NCBI GenBank assembly: GCA_950295325.1
Contig: OX485809.1
Span: 22,694,001-22,758,000, forward strand
Origin: Polytrichum commune
Taxonomy: Eukaryota > Streptophyta > Polytrichopsida > Polytrichales > Polytrichaceae
Reading direction: 5' to 3'
Length of the DNA: 64,000 nt
Shown: one piece after another, positions 24,801-36,576 of the stretch
How positions within the stretch are numbered: position 1 is the first letter of the stretch
How the letters are laid out: each line of letters opens with the position of its first letter
The notes under the pieces: model-generated
The model's input: only the letters and a program-made list of their open reading frames with translations
What the model was told of the DNA's origin: nothing
The model's database searches: none
Made by a program: the position numbers and the translations under genes

Positions 24801-27800
24801 CTTATTATCTTTATTAGTTTTGTGACTAAAATTTTTGCTTAATGTATTTTTATTGGATTGTTGTATATTGAAGAAGGACAAAAAAATGCATGCATAATAT
24901 TTGAAACATTAACAAAAAAATATGAACGAATTAAGACTAAAATTTGAAAAATAAATAGAATTTGGTTCTGATGGAGCATTGACCATGATCGGCAAACAAA
25001 ATAGAGTTGTAATATGTTTAAAAAAGAAGATAAATCATTTCTTAACGTCATTTTATTGTGTGTCACATATAACAAACTTAGCAATGTGAGGTAAAGTAAG
25101 CACCCCCTAGATTTAAAAACCAAAGGATTTTTTTGCACTTACCCTTAGTTTACAAATAATATAATCTACATTCGAAAGCCTTACGGCTCAAAATATTCTA
25201 ATTAGTTTTTTCTCAAGGTGTAATTAGTCCAGCATAAGCGTGGTTGCCGTCAAATAGATAACTTTGATCATTCTAATATTGCGATCTGACTAAAATTCAA
25301 TGCAAAGTGGCCTAAAATCTAATATGACATTTAAAGATTTTTAACTATTCAAACAAAAGATAGAAAGATAAGGTTTTTGTAAGTTGCCCGACGGTAATGC
25401 TTATAACTTCTATTCAAATTTTAAAAATGAAATGAAACTAATTAGAGCAGATAGATACATTCAAGACCTACTTAAAAATATAAAAATGACAGCCAATAAA
25501 CATTGTCGTAAAACAGATTGAAACTACAAAGTTAGCAGTGCCAAAATAAAAGCTCTGTTACGGAAATACCTATAACTTTTAGATAAAGTTGTGGATATCT
25601 ATAAGACTAATTTTGTTGAAAATAAAATTTCAAAAATTATTAAATCATATAAAATATATTAGAATTGGACTTCACATTAAGATGTGGTGAACTTTAAAAG
25701 TTTGCTATTACTTTTAACTTCAAAATTATTAACTAATATCGCAATTTATAAAAAAAAACTTATTTTTTATCAACAAAAAATAAAGATAATAATAAAACTT
25801 TCATAAAAATAATAAGAACTAAATGAATTATTAAAAAAATTGTTCATTAAATAATAAAAACACTTGTTTGATTGTAAGAAATATTGAAATTTAAAATTAT
25901 TACGTGACTAATTATAAGTCCTTCGATCAAGAATAAGGTCGATCGAAACCTAAGTAATTATAATTAGAAAAAAAATTATGGGCTTTAAAAAACTTGAGCC
26001 TCCGAGGGTCTGTGATCGACAAGAAGTTGAAGAGTAAGAAATATATGCCTCAATGAAACTACGACACCCCTTAAATAGGGTTGCTTCATTCGGCGGGGTG
26101 AAATTTTATTGTTGAATTTATTTGACCATGTGCCCCTTGCATTGAATAAGTTTAACCATTATAGACCATTTTTGTTTAATTTTTGATTTAGTAATATAAA
26201 AATATACTTGCAAAAATGAATATCACATTGTCGAGACAAATCGGATTAGTGAAAGAGCATCTTCGATAGTTAAAATCGTTTCTTTCACACGTTTGATTAT
26301 TTGAACATTTAGCTATTTTTAAAGCTTTTAAATAATTTAAATTTTAGCCTTATCAATTATTCACTTATTGATTTTAGTTAAATCAATTCTAAAATATTCT
26401 TCTAATTATACATTGTCGCTTGTGTTTTTAGAAATTTATGTATTCAAATAATAGTTAAATATAAACATATCCAACCGACCTAATATTTTATTATCTACCA
26501 CTTATTTGTTATTATTATTAGGTTAATTTGATAAAATTATCAAAATAACCCTTCACAAACTATTATAAATATAGTAAAAGTTAAACTTCACAAAAACCTA
26601 TCGCGAGAAATAAATCTACTCTTGCTTTCAGTATCAATACATTTCATAAAGTCATACAAAAAAAAAACATTGTTCGATTGTAAGAAAAATTTGCTGATTC
26701 TATAAAGTGTTTGAAAAAATACCACAAATTTAGTTGGTTGTTGCGATGACAAGCCGTAACAATGTTTTGTGATTCTTTATAAAAACATTCTAACTTATTT
26801 TCGGGACAATCACGATGTTATGGAGGATAGTACTGGGTCTAATGTAATCATAAAGTTTTATATCCTCGATAATATCTACGTGTTTTATTTTTTTGCTGAT
26901 ATGTTGTATGTTTTATTCATTTTATGACGTTTATTTCAAAATAAATTTGTGGACAAAACTATAATAATTTTGGTAGTAAAGACCAAAATTGTGCAAATCT
27001 GTATGTTTTTCATTGAAGATAGTACGGATTTGAATAACGAGACCTTGAACGAACAGAGTTTATATCACATTCCTCCGGAATTCAATTCTTAATAGGAATA
27101 TTTAATACGCTTATCGAGTTAAATTAAGGAAGATAAATTTTATGACATTGAAATGATATATGATAAATCATGATAATATCTGATAAATGCAATGGCATTT
27201 TAAAAGCATTTTGCCTTGGCAATATGTAATGTATTAGAATTAGAATTTAAACAAAATCACATCATAACAACGTTTAAAGTATTGGGTCAAGTAATATGTC
27301 ATTTAAAGAAATTGATTTGGTTAATTGAGGGTGATTGATTTGAATTATTATGTGGTGAATATGAAATAAAGCGTGAAATTAAAAGAAAAAAAATTCTATT
27401 TTAAATAAATTCTATTGCAATAAAGAGAGAGTGTTTTGTATTTAAATTACAAACAACTACCGATTGATTAGACAAAAGTTTCAAAGATATTTGATCAATA
27501 ATCACTTGGAATGATACTTTAAAATTATAATATGAAAACTTATCAGTTTTAGCTGAAATAACCAGAGTACAATGTATTAGCACGGCGATTTGTGAAAATA
27601 CATTTTCAGTCAAGAATTGCATAAAGACCAATTAAAGAAATTGAATGTTGACAAAGATTTTAGAGAGTGTTTTGCAGGTTACTTGAGAAGTGTCAATTGA
27701 AGATTGTTATGAAATTATTGATGAAGTCATAGAAATATGGAATAACATTATTAAATTCAAGTAATTATTCTTTCACCCAGATTGGTGTCCATGTGGAATT

Positions 27801-28728
27801 GTTGATTTTGAACAAGAAGATAATAATTTGTTGTGATTTTTTTTGCATGAAATGTAAATTATTGTGTTGGTGGTTATTGATACTAACATATATCCTTTTT
27901 GTCCTCAATGGCTTCACATTGTCTAAGTGTATAGAAGGATCATGAATGTGTATTTTGATGTTTTGTATTAGAACATGTAAATTCATTCTTAGATTACAAA
28001 ATGTTTGTGTTGTGAGTTTGTATTCTATTTCATGACATGTGTATAAGAATATGTGTGCAAGATAAATGTGTTGATCTTTGTAATCCTTGAGTCTTTAAAG
28101 ACATTGGTGGTTTGACGGGTTGTAAATCCTTAGCCCTCAACCAGTATGGGGTATTTGAACCAAGTTCAATTCATGCTAAAGATAAATTGAGTAATTTGGT
28201 GAGGGAATGTAATTTAGTTGAATAAAATGTAAAAAATGACCAAAATATTATTTTGATAGATTTTTCACCGCCCAGTTTTCTTTACATCCGGATTTCAACC
28301 GAGCTAAAATGCCAAGTTGAGAAAATGAACCAGATGAACTCGATGGATCCAACCTAGACCAACAAATAATAAGTTCCAACATGTTGGGACCTATTTCCCT
28401 CAATTATTAGAAGGTTTGTGTGAAAAAATCTCCCTGAACGGTAGCTCACTTGTCTAGATGAAAGATAAAAATTAGACCATGGTGAAATGCATTTTGTAAG
28501 AGAATTGTTTAACAAACACATACATAACATGTCAATTGGGCCCAAGAATCCGTATTGATTATGCCATAACGTTTATGTGAAAGGGGCTGCTAAGAAGGCA
28601 CTCTAAGCTTGGTGGGTTGACTGCACCCTTCCCATGAACCAATCAATGTCAAATATGGATGGCCATGATACTATATAACCTCACAATTAAGTTATCACCA
28701 CTTGCCAAACTCACTTGCTATGGGAAGC
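21859..28728. other. 3' flank of HAT1, then AT-rich intergenic sequence
   Basis: The first few hundred bases are HAT1 3' UTR and flank. The rest is AT-rich, most strongly from 24,600 to 27,800, with many stop codons in every frame and no conserved domain. The short ORFs here (for example 23215-23532 and 27401-27631) look like chance. Between 28,108 and 28,190 there is a segment also found near 58,050 (see findings). Confidence 0.55.
24676..24724. repeat. Perfect 20-bp hairpin with 9-bp loop
   Basis: Arm 'attttattttgcatctcatt' at 24676-24695 pairs exactly with 24705-24724 across a 9-base AT-only loop. It is AT-rich and isolated, and lies outside any gene. It could be the remnant of a small foldback transposon or a transcribed hairpin; nothing in the flanks decides this. 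Confidence 0.85.
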
Positions 28729-28736
28729 CTCACAAC

Positions 28737-28962
28737 CAGTGATCGGGGAGATTTTTGGACATAACCGGTTGAGATCCTAGTGTTTGCAAGTCCAACCGGT
28801 TACATGTTGACATCCTCCGGTTCTCCTTTTATTAAATTGGGGTATATCTATAAATTCCTCTAAAATGATTGGTCATTTTCCTGCAATCTTGAGCTTCAAC
28901 CGGTTATTTCTCAAACTCAACCAGTTCATCTGTAAGTAACTGCCGGTTCTTCCCGATCATTG
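28737..28962 (+). mobile_element. hAT-type MITE, copy A (226 bp)
   Basis: The ends are 'cagtgatcggggag' and 'cttcccgatcattg', imperfect inverted repeats starting with CA as in hAT elements. The flanks ctcacaac (28729-28736) and ctggcaac (28963-28970) match at 6 of 8 positions, consistent with an old 8-bp target duplication. The interior carries several 'aaccggtt' motifs. A full-length inverted copy is at 29663-29889. Confidence 0.75.
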
Positions 28963-29662
28963 CTGGCAACATGTAATTTCCCCCCTGGCCCAAGCCATGT
29001 GAACTGATCCTGGGTCCACTAATATTGTAGATGAGGCATGGGTGGCTGAATAATGTTATGTGGTGGTCCCATTTAGAGCTGGACTAACACAAGTACATGG
29101 CAAGACCGAGCGAAGACATTTCACTAGTTCCTCACTTCGCATTTTGCAGGTGTAAGGTAGAAATACCATAATCCATGAAACTAAGGTGATTCGCATTGAA
29201 GATCTGGTTTGACAATCGTGAGATAATTTTCCAAGATAGACGAGAAGGATTCATGAAGAATGCAAGTTGTTTCATACGTTTTGCCCTATACAAAAAAAAA
29301 TGCTACAATTTTTTCAACGTGGAAAGTTGTCCAAACCCCTATTCGTTCACTAGATTCTCCCTACACCGAACACTGTAATCCGCATTTCCATACATAACAT
29401 CGCCTAAATCGGTTACCTCATGAGTACATCAACACTTGACTCCCGTTGGCTACACTAAGTGTACATGCATTGAAGTTGTCGCCAAGCCATGATCGGTTTT
29501 AAAAATGGCACTTCACCATTATGACGGGGGTCTAGTGCACGGCTATAGGGTGGTTAACAGGTTATGGTATTTCTACCAAAACATGAGACTTGAAGTATTC
29601 AGCAGATTAGGGATGTTTGTGATTGTGATACAACAATAACGTAAGAAGAAGGAGGAGAAGCC

Positions 29663-29889
29663 CAATGATCGGGGAGAACCGGAAATTAGTTACAAATGAA
29701 CCGGTTGAGTTTGAGAAATAACTAGTTGAAATTCAAGACTGCAGGAAAATTACCAATCATTTTCGAGGAATTTATCGAATATACCCCAATTCAATATACA
29801 AAAACCGGAAGATGTAAACATGTAACCGGTTGGACTAGCAAACACTAGGATCTCAACCGATTATGCCCAAAAAAATTCCCCAATCACTG
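29663..29889 (-). mobile_element. hAT-type MITE, copy B (227 bp, inverted relative to copy A)
   Basis: Read on the minus strand it aligns with copy A over its whole length, for example 'gagatcctagtgtttgc' and 'ccaaccggttacatgtt' in both. The ends are 'caatgatcggggag' and 'ccccaatcactg'. The flanks gagaagcc (29655-29662) and gaggagcc (29890-29897) match at 7 of 8 positions. Separate target duplications suggest two independent insertions rather than one element with 230-bp inverted repeats. Confidence 0.75.
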
Positions 29890-30055
29890 GAGGAGCCCGT
29901 ACTTTGCTTTGCTTTGCACTGCTGGAGATCTAAAAAATAGTTGAAACAGTGATCGAAGTCGTGGTTGCTCTTATTGTTTCTTAACTGACTACATATGTAC
30001 ATTACAATCAAGCAGACATACAAGATACTACACCCTTATAAATGCAAGTAACCAA

Positions 30056-30556
30056 AACCTCAGACCACAAGACAACACAGTCCCAACATGGCTACTCCAA
30101 TGCTCATGCCATACCACACCATTCACATGCCTAGCCATGCTCATATTAGACATATTATGCGTATTAGGTGCCCCCTCCCTGGAAAGCCAACCTCCCCTAA
30201 CGCCAACCCTACCAAACATCATACAATTCATTGAATTCACATACTGTCATGACAAATTCCCAAATACCGCACACAAGGAAAAAACCGAGAAATACAACGC
30301 ACTCATCCAAAAACTTAGAATGGCTGGGTGGCAAGTCAACCCTCTCATCACAATCACAGCTGGAGTTAGAGGGGCTATCCTTGAACAACCAATTAAAGAA
30401 CTAGAAAACCTTAAAATACCTAAAAGAGAAATCAAAACACTTATGAAACAAATACACCAAATTGCCATTAAATACCTCACATACTTGATATTAAATAAAA
30501 GAAAACTAGGCAATAAACAACCCCCCATTGATCCCCCCCTACATGCTAGGGATTGA
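30056..30556 (+). pseudogene. LINE (non-LTR retrotransposon) ORF2 C-terminal fragment, copy 1
   Basis: The reading frame open from 30056 to the stop at 30556 encodes DNTVPTWLLQCSC, then LDILCVLG, IIQFIEFTYCHDKF and VNPLITITAGVRG. This is clearly homologous to the C-terminal half of copy 2 (31637-32521, opposite strand). The layout, a Cys-rich segment followed by a (P/L)D-I-L...(Q)FIEF block, resembles the zinc-finger plus PD-(D/E)XK restriction-like endonuclease tail of some non-LTR retrotransposons. Here the P of PD has become L. The 5' part (reverse transcriptase) is missing. The 3' flank ends in a TTTTA-repeat stretch near 30690-30712, which may be the element's 3' tail. Confidence 0.7.
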
Positions 30557-31007
30557 ATCAGTGAGTAAACTAAAGGAGCCCACCTCCTGAGAGGGAGGAA
30601 GTACCCCTTACGGTGACACTTGGTCAAACATGATCACAGTAAAGAGGAGCGGGCTCCCATTCACGTCATGATAAAAGAAACCCAGACGTTGCTTTTATTT
30701 TATTTTATTTTAGTTATTTCTTAACTGACTTGATTATATCTCCATTTACAATCAGAGAATAACTCATACCTCTAACTTCCAATTAAGCAAAGTTTGACTA
30801 ATTAAGGATACTTTCTGAACACGATGAAGTCAACAACTCCGTAATGACAAAAACCAAAGACCCATGGGATAAGGTAGCGGTGCCAATTTCCGTCCAAATT
30901 TCAGATGTGCCTAGTTGGGATGCTAAAACTATTTTTTTATAAAATTTAAGCGCTCTGCAAAGCTGGTGATAGAGCAACTATAAAAAAATCAAAATTTTCC
31001 AGCATGT

Positions 31008-31636
31008 CTATGATTTCCTACAAATTTTTAAAGGAAACCTTGTAGAGTGACCAACACTCGCACATAGGGTACGTGGTATATCCACAGGCTGGATTTCTAA
31101 AACCGACCGCTGGCAGCCAATGAAAATGATGGCAGCGTTGTGAATGGTAAAAGCACCTTGATAGGTGCTTCCGACCATAGGGGTCGACTTTAGGACCCGC
31201 ACGGAAATTGGCACCCCTACCTTATATAGAAACGTAGCCGAGGAGGTAGAGTAACCCAAAACGGGAGACACTGCAGAGGAATGTCTCCTAGATAGATAGA
31301 AACTCTGGTCCCAATTCAGGGGCCGGCGTGAATAGAGTGTCCGTTCGTGATGCCAACAATCCGATGTCCACAGGACATGGGGAAGCTGGGACAAAACTAC
31401 TCTCCTCTTCCGAGGATGGACACTATAATAACCAAAAAACATGGGTCCAACAAGGCCCACTAGGGTGAATAGCGTTAAAAGTATAAGGAGTGGGTGTAAT
31501 GTGAGGATGTAAGCGAGGTGATGATTCCGTGGTAGGTTGTACCAACCTAGCGGCTCCAATCCCTCATATGATTGGGACATAAAAACTAATGAAATAAATC
31601 TAATCTAATTGTGAGTTTAGAGTGTGAAGTTTTGAG
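31008..31636 (-). mobile_element. Likely LINE 3' untranslated region of copy 2
   Basis: It lies directly downstream of the LINE frame. A 190-aa frame is open here but has no recognisable domain and is probably chance. The part at 31290-31450 has a diverged relative in the same orientation at about 41620-41770, as expected for a repeated 3' end. Confidence 0.45.
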
Positions 31637-32521
31637 TTATGGAGGGTCTAGATTTTGTGGGAGCGGTTGGTGGTTTTCAATCCGCCTTTTATGGAGGAGG
31701 ATTGACATGGCATATTGAATTGCGATGGTATTAATGGTTTTGAAGGTATGTTTGATGGTAGCCATGGGTAGTTTGAGGTTGGTTTCAAGAATTTCCATAG
31801 ATGGGGTGTGGGCAGTAGCTCTGGCCCCAGCTGTGATGACAATAAGCGGTTCGATTTTCCATCCTCTGGCAGCGATACTATCAATTAGAGGCTTATATTT
31901 GTGATTTTTTGCTTCAGTGGCTTCTGAGGAAAATCTATCATTGCAGTATGTGAATTCAATAAATTGTATGGTGAGGTTAGGGTCAATGTCAGTGGGACGG
32001 TTGCTTTGATATGGTAGTCCTTTTACACAGAGTATATCTGGCCGAAATCTAGCGTTACAGTGACACCTGTTTGTGCTACATATACAAGGGAGGAGCCAAT
32101 TGGGAACAGTATTTTCGGGGGAATTATTATTGAAGGTACCAGCATTCATGAGAGTAAAGCATCGGGATTTTTCGGACGAGATTAGGAGCTTCCTAATTTC
32201 GCCAACTGCTTTATTATGTCTTTTAACTCTAAGTGAATGTATATGTTGTTGTTTACATGTAAGTAGAACGTGGAGCCAAGTGTCTGGTTCGTTTGAGTTG
32301 CATATAGGACACATAATAGAAGGGTAGTGTTGGGGACCGAAGAACGGTTGCTTCCTAGCATTGCCCATGTATGTTCCTGTGCGGAATTTAATAATGCAGG
32401 ATTTTTGTTTGTCGGTGATTAAGGGATTTGTCCAAAATTCATTGGATAGTTCTTTGTCTATGTGTACATTTTCTGTCCTAATTAAGTTAGGGAGGTCAGA
32501 AGTAGGCTTCGAAGGTGGCAT
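31637..32521 (-). pseudogene. LINE ORF2 C-terminal fragment, copy 2, with zinc finger and nuclease-like domain
   Basis: A 294-aa open frame, 5' truncated: immediately upstream the frame is closed by a stop near 32550 and no reverse transcriptase core is present. A CCHC-like cluster (CPICNSNEPDTWLHVLLTC, residues ~70-88) followed by RVKRHNKA matches the zinc knuckle after the RT domain of non-LTR retrotransposons. Later come a second Cys cluster (CICSTNRCHC), FRPDILCVKG, and TIQFIEFTYCNDRF, the pattern of a PD-(D/E)XK nuclease, then PLIVITAGARA. It is a truncated retrotransposon, not a host gene. The element's 3' UTR probably continues to about 31008. Confidence 0.75.
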
Positions 32522-32901
32522 GAAATCAAGAGCCAGACTGAAACATTAATTGCTTCACGTGGCTTCAAATACTTCAGAATTCGTCCACTCAACTGGGGGT
32601 GGGCGAAAACTATATATGTCTCCCTTGCCGTCACTTTTGATAATTCATATTTAATTCAGACACCAAATTTCTAGGCGAATTGAACTTGGCTTCATTATCC
32701 ACATTTCTGGAGCAACCAAAATTTGAAGGCCATGAATTGAAGTTGCAGTTCATAGCGAGTTCACATGGAAAAATAGAAACCATTTAAGATCCACCTATCT
32801 TAAAATGATTGCCTCCACTCCAAAACTTGCAAGAACACGAGGAACACTAGTTGAGGTCAAAATCTACTCTTCATGTACAACTATCTACACGTTGTGTGTA
32901 A

Positions 32902-33005
32902 CAGTGTCTAAGGAGATCCTTGGAGATAATCGGTCGAGATCCTAGTGTATTGAAGTCCAACCAGCTATGTGTTAACATCTTCTGGCTTTCCTTTATTATT
33001 TTGAA
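32902..33005 (+). mobile_element. Truncated hAT-type MITE, copy C
   Basis: From 'cagtg' at 32902 the sequence follows copy A ('gagatcctagtgt', 'aagtccaacc', 'gttaacatcttctgg') for about 100 bp with many substitutions, then similarity ends. The right end is missing. Confidence 0.6.
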
Positions 33006-33187
33006 AATGATTCTTTAAAATAATCTAAAACAATTGATTATACTCTTAAAGTCTTCTTGTAGACTTAGGGGAGGACCCGCGGGCTTGGACCTACGTTCTT
33101 TCCATCTTGACTAGAAAGCTAGTGTGGCCCACGTTAATTATTTCCACACTAATATTCAACGAACACTAAGAGGACTATTTAATGTAC

Positions 33188-33644
33188 TACGCCGTTTATG
33201 GTATTGAGTGTCACATACACTATTTGCTAAGGGCCTAAAAGTAGATGCCTGGAGGTCTCAATGTGTCACGCTCACTAATTGCCAACATAAGTCAACATAA
33301 GTGGATAAATATCTACATCATGACATTTAGAGAAGCACGTTGAAAAACTTTAGACGATAATGTTCCATTTTAGTATGAAAGAGGAAGATATTCTTGAGCA
33401 TACTAATGCCAAGTGTCATATGTGTACACTTTAATCAACTTGTAAATCATTGTGCAACATAGGCATACACCTCATAACATTATTGAACATACCCATGCCA
33501 CGATATTCAGAATCGTACTCGAATGTCAAGTGTCATAAGGTGACACTTATGGTGAAGTTGTAATTCATCATTGTAACCTAGCATACGCCTCCAAATAGTG
33601 TAAGTGACACTCTTACGCATATTACACGCTCTAGCCTAACACGT
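33188..33644 (+). mobile_element. MITE-like derivative of the neighbouring DDE_1 element
   Basis: The left end (33188-33214, 'tacgccgtttatggtattga' onward) pairs with the right end of the neighbouring element (36066-36092) in 22 of 27 positions. Its interior is a direct repeat of about 35612-36050, for example 'agatgcctggaggtctcaa' at 33241 and 'agatgcctagaggtctcaa' at 35639. The right end, near 'gtgacactcttac', is degraded. I infer an internally deleted copy of the larger element beside it. Confidence 0.6.
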
Positions 33645-33932
33645 GTAGTAGATTTCATTCACTGATTCACCACTGCAGAATAACTTCACTTAAATCAAAC
33701 CATACACATAACCTCGACCACATAAGTTAGCATTTCCATTTATTCTGCAATGTGCGGAAAATGTCAGCATGATTTGAGGAAGAACTGAGCCTCTTCGCTC
33801 AGAAAATAAAGTATTTCATGGTGTCAGGCAGATCTTGTCGCGTTGGAGATTCCTTGCATTTCTATTAGTAGTATTGTAGTGTACCCACATATTCACTGAC
33901 TACACCCCCAAATAACTATTAGGGTCAGTCAC

Positions 33933-36092
33933 TACGGTACACCATTTAAAGTATTAAGTGTCACCTCGTTAGTACGACACTCGTTTAAGCTTATACGACA
34001 CCCTTGATATTACGACACATTTTTGCCCAACCAAAACTTTTTAGTTCAAAACTCCCTCTTCTATACGACTACGACACGCGATGATGCGACATTTAGACTT
34101 CTCCGTTTGTCATATTGAAGAGGTAGTTAATGCTGAAATTCTTTCCATTTGCGTTATGTACATCTAAAATACATCCAGTTTCGTTTGGGAACTACTTGGG
34201 AACTTCACTTATGATTGGGAACTCAATGATAATTAGGATTACTAGTGTAGAATGGACTTGATTGGGGTTAGAGTGGCCTCCTTCCTACTCTTTTGTCAAA
34301 TTATGAGCGTGAAAATGTTTACAACATGGATGAGACTGGATTGTATTTTAGAGCACATCTTAATAAAACATTAGCACAAGGGAAGGTGAAGGGTCGGAGG
34401 TTACATAAGGAGCGTGTAACACTTGCTCTTGCTATTAATTCAACTGGGACTGATAAGTTGAAGTTGCTTATGATTTATACATCTAAGCAACCACGATGTT
34501 TTGGAAGGTGGCAGCCTCATGAGGATGTTCGGTGGCACTCAAATAAAACAACTTGGATGAAGGGGTATATATTTGAAGCTTAGATTTGCAGCTCAACAAT
34601 CAATTCAAAGGCCAAAATGGAAAGGTGATTATGATTTTGGATAATGTATTTGCACATGTTGTTAGCTCTCCCAAAGTTGGTAAGTCTTGCATGTGGTTTT
34701 TTAACCTTGGAATTGAGCAATATGACTTTGGTATTCCTTCCTCCCAATGTTACAAGCATAGTTCAGCCTTTGGATCAATGTATAATAGCATCTTTCAAAA
34801 TTCAGTACAAGAAGAAACTTTTGCAGTGGGTTTTATCACAATATGATGATACTGCATTGAAGGACTTAAAGAAGGTGGTGCCCCACATCAAACATGCTAT
34901 CATGTGGAGTTATGAAGTATGGAGTACGTTGGATGCACAGATGGTCAAGAATTGTTGGAGGATGACACGTATATTACCTGCAACATGGAATGTTGATTTT
35001 GCCCTAGTTGATGAAAGGGTGAAGAACAAAATGCTATAATTTTGAAGAACAAAATCAAATGAACTTGGTGCTTTGATTTTGAAGTTGTGATTGGGTGATG
35101 ATGAGATGTCAATGGAGACTTGCATTCAAATGGAAGGGAAAGAGATTACTGAGTAGAATTGAGTATTGCCAAATTGGTGGATGTTGCTTTGGGAATCAAT
35201 TATTGAGAATGTTTTGATCTTAATGTTCATCTTAATGTGGATGATGTTGCTCCACCTACAACTCTCTACATTTTGGTGTTAATGAAATTATTAGTTTTCA
35301 AAAGCTAGTAGGGAATTTAGATAAGATGACACTTGTTAACTTGGATAGGCAATACCAGAGATATTCGAACTCTTATTTCAAGAGCTCTTGAGAATATTTG
35401 TGTTTGTTTGGAGTTATAAGTTATTATTTCATACAATCTATATTGCTTAAACTCAATGTATATATTTTAAAGCTCGTATTGCTTATGTTTTTGTATTCCC
35501 TCGATAGTACGACAGTTTTACGCCATTTGTCATATTAACAAGAAGACGACACCTCAAAAATACGACATTTTTTGTGTTTCCCAAACGTGTCATACTAAAG
35601 AGGGAGAACATTGCACTAATTGCGAAGGGCTTTAAACTAGATGCCTAGAGGTCTCAAAATGTCGCGCCCACTAATTGCCAATATGATACCTTTCACCAAC
35701 AAAAGAAATTCTTTAAGTAAAAAAATATCTACATTATGACATTTATAGTAACATGTTGGGACACATTAGATGATAGTTTTGCATTTTCATACGCAAGGGA
35801 AAGCATACTAATGACAAGCACCAAGCGTTTACATTTTAGTATGCAAGAGGAAGATATTCTTGAGCATAATGCCAAGTGACATTTGTGTACACTTTAGTCC
35901 ACTTATAGACCATTGTATAACATAGGCATGCATCTCAAAACACTGTTGAACATACTCATGCGAAGATATTAGTAAGCACACTTGAACGCCAAGTGTCATG
36001 AGTTGTTGATCATCAAAGTTGCCTAGCATATGCCTCAAAATAGGGTTCGTGAAACTATTATGAATGTGGCACTAAATACCATAAACAGTGTA
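33933..36092 (+). mobile_element. Tigger/pogo-like DNA transposon with decayed DDE_1 transposase
   Basis: The left end has 'ctacggtacacc' and 'gtattaagtgtcac', related to the inverse of the right end (36066-36092, 'gtggcactaaataccataaa' onward). Subterminal regions are full of TACGACA motifs on both sides (33974-34030 and 35505-35600), typical of transposase-binding repeats. The centre holds the transposase fragment at 34266-35039. The borders are inferred from these repeats and no clear target duplication is visible, so nesting of two elements is possible. Confidence 0.6.
34266..35039 (+). pseudogene. DDE_1 (Tigger/jerky-type) transposase fragment, frameshifted
   Basis: Three frame-disrupted blocks match the catalytic domain of Tc1/mariner-superfamily DDE_1 transposases: NVYNMDETGLYFR (first Asp) with RVTLALAINSTGTDKLKLL, then GKVIMILDNVFAHV (second Asp), then LVFLPPNVTSIVQPLDQC followed by IIASFKIQYKKKLL. 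A stop follows GYIFEA near 34582, and at least two frame changes separate the blocks. The N-terminal HTH/CENP-B-type DNA-binding domain is absent. It is not functional as it stands. Confidence 0.85.
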
Positions 36093-36576
36093 GTGAATTT
36101 GTCTGCGCCTTGTTCAGTTACAGGTAGTTATTGAGCTGCTGTTGGCCTTCAGGAACTAATTGGAACTGATTAAGTCATGTGAACAACACAATGAAGCAAG
36201 AGGCATACCGGTCACCATCACCTTTGCCTGAACTCGTTGTGTGTACAAGTGCAGATGTCAGGTTGCGATGTCCTTGAAACCCAGTGCAGCCTCCACTGAG
36301 GGCCCAGAGAATAAGCTACATAAGTCATGCACTAAAGTAGCCAACAACTGGAAAGCAAGACTTGATTGAGTTCAGAATGCATACCTGTGAATTTGTTAAG
36401 AGTCTTGTTAACTATGCCTAAACCATCCTCGAAAAGCCAGTGCGTACTTAGAATTCAGGAACTTCCTACATGGTGAAGCTGGTCCTGTCCAGCTTCGCCA
36501 AATCTAACAACACCATAGATCATACAGAAACGTCTTTAGCAGTTTTCAAAGGTTGCAGTATGCACTCGGTGCTTAT
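36093..36576. other. Spacer, no gene recognised
   Basis: Unique-looking sequence between two transposons; no conserved ORF or repeat seen. The last 8 bases are the left target duplication of the hAT element that follows. Confidence 0.5.

Noticed and set aside
31008-31580. 190-aa minus-strand ORF as a host gene
   Set aside because: It lies in the predicted 3' UTR of the LINE, has no recognisable domain, and part of it is repeated near 41620.
33188-36092. Direct repeats read as LTRs of a retrotransposon
   Set aside because: No TG...CA ends, no primer-binding site or polypurine tract, no gag/pol; the interior encodes a DDE_1 transposase and the outer ends are inverted.
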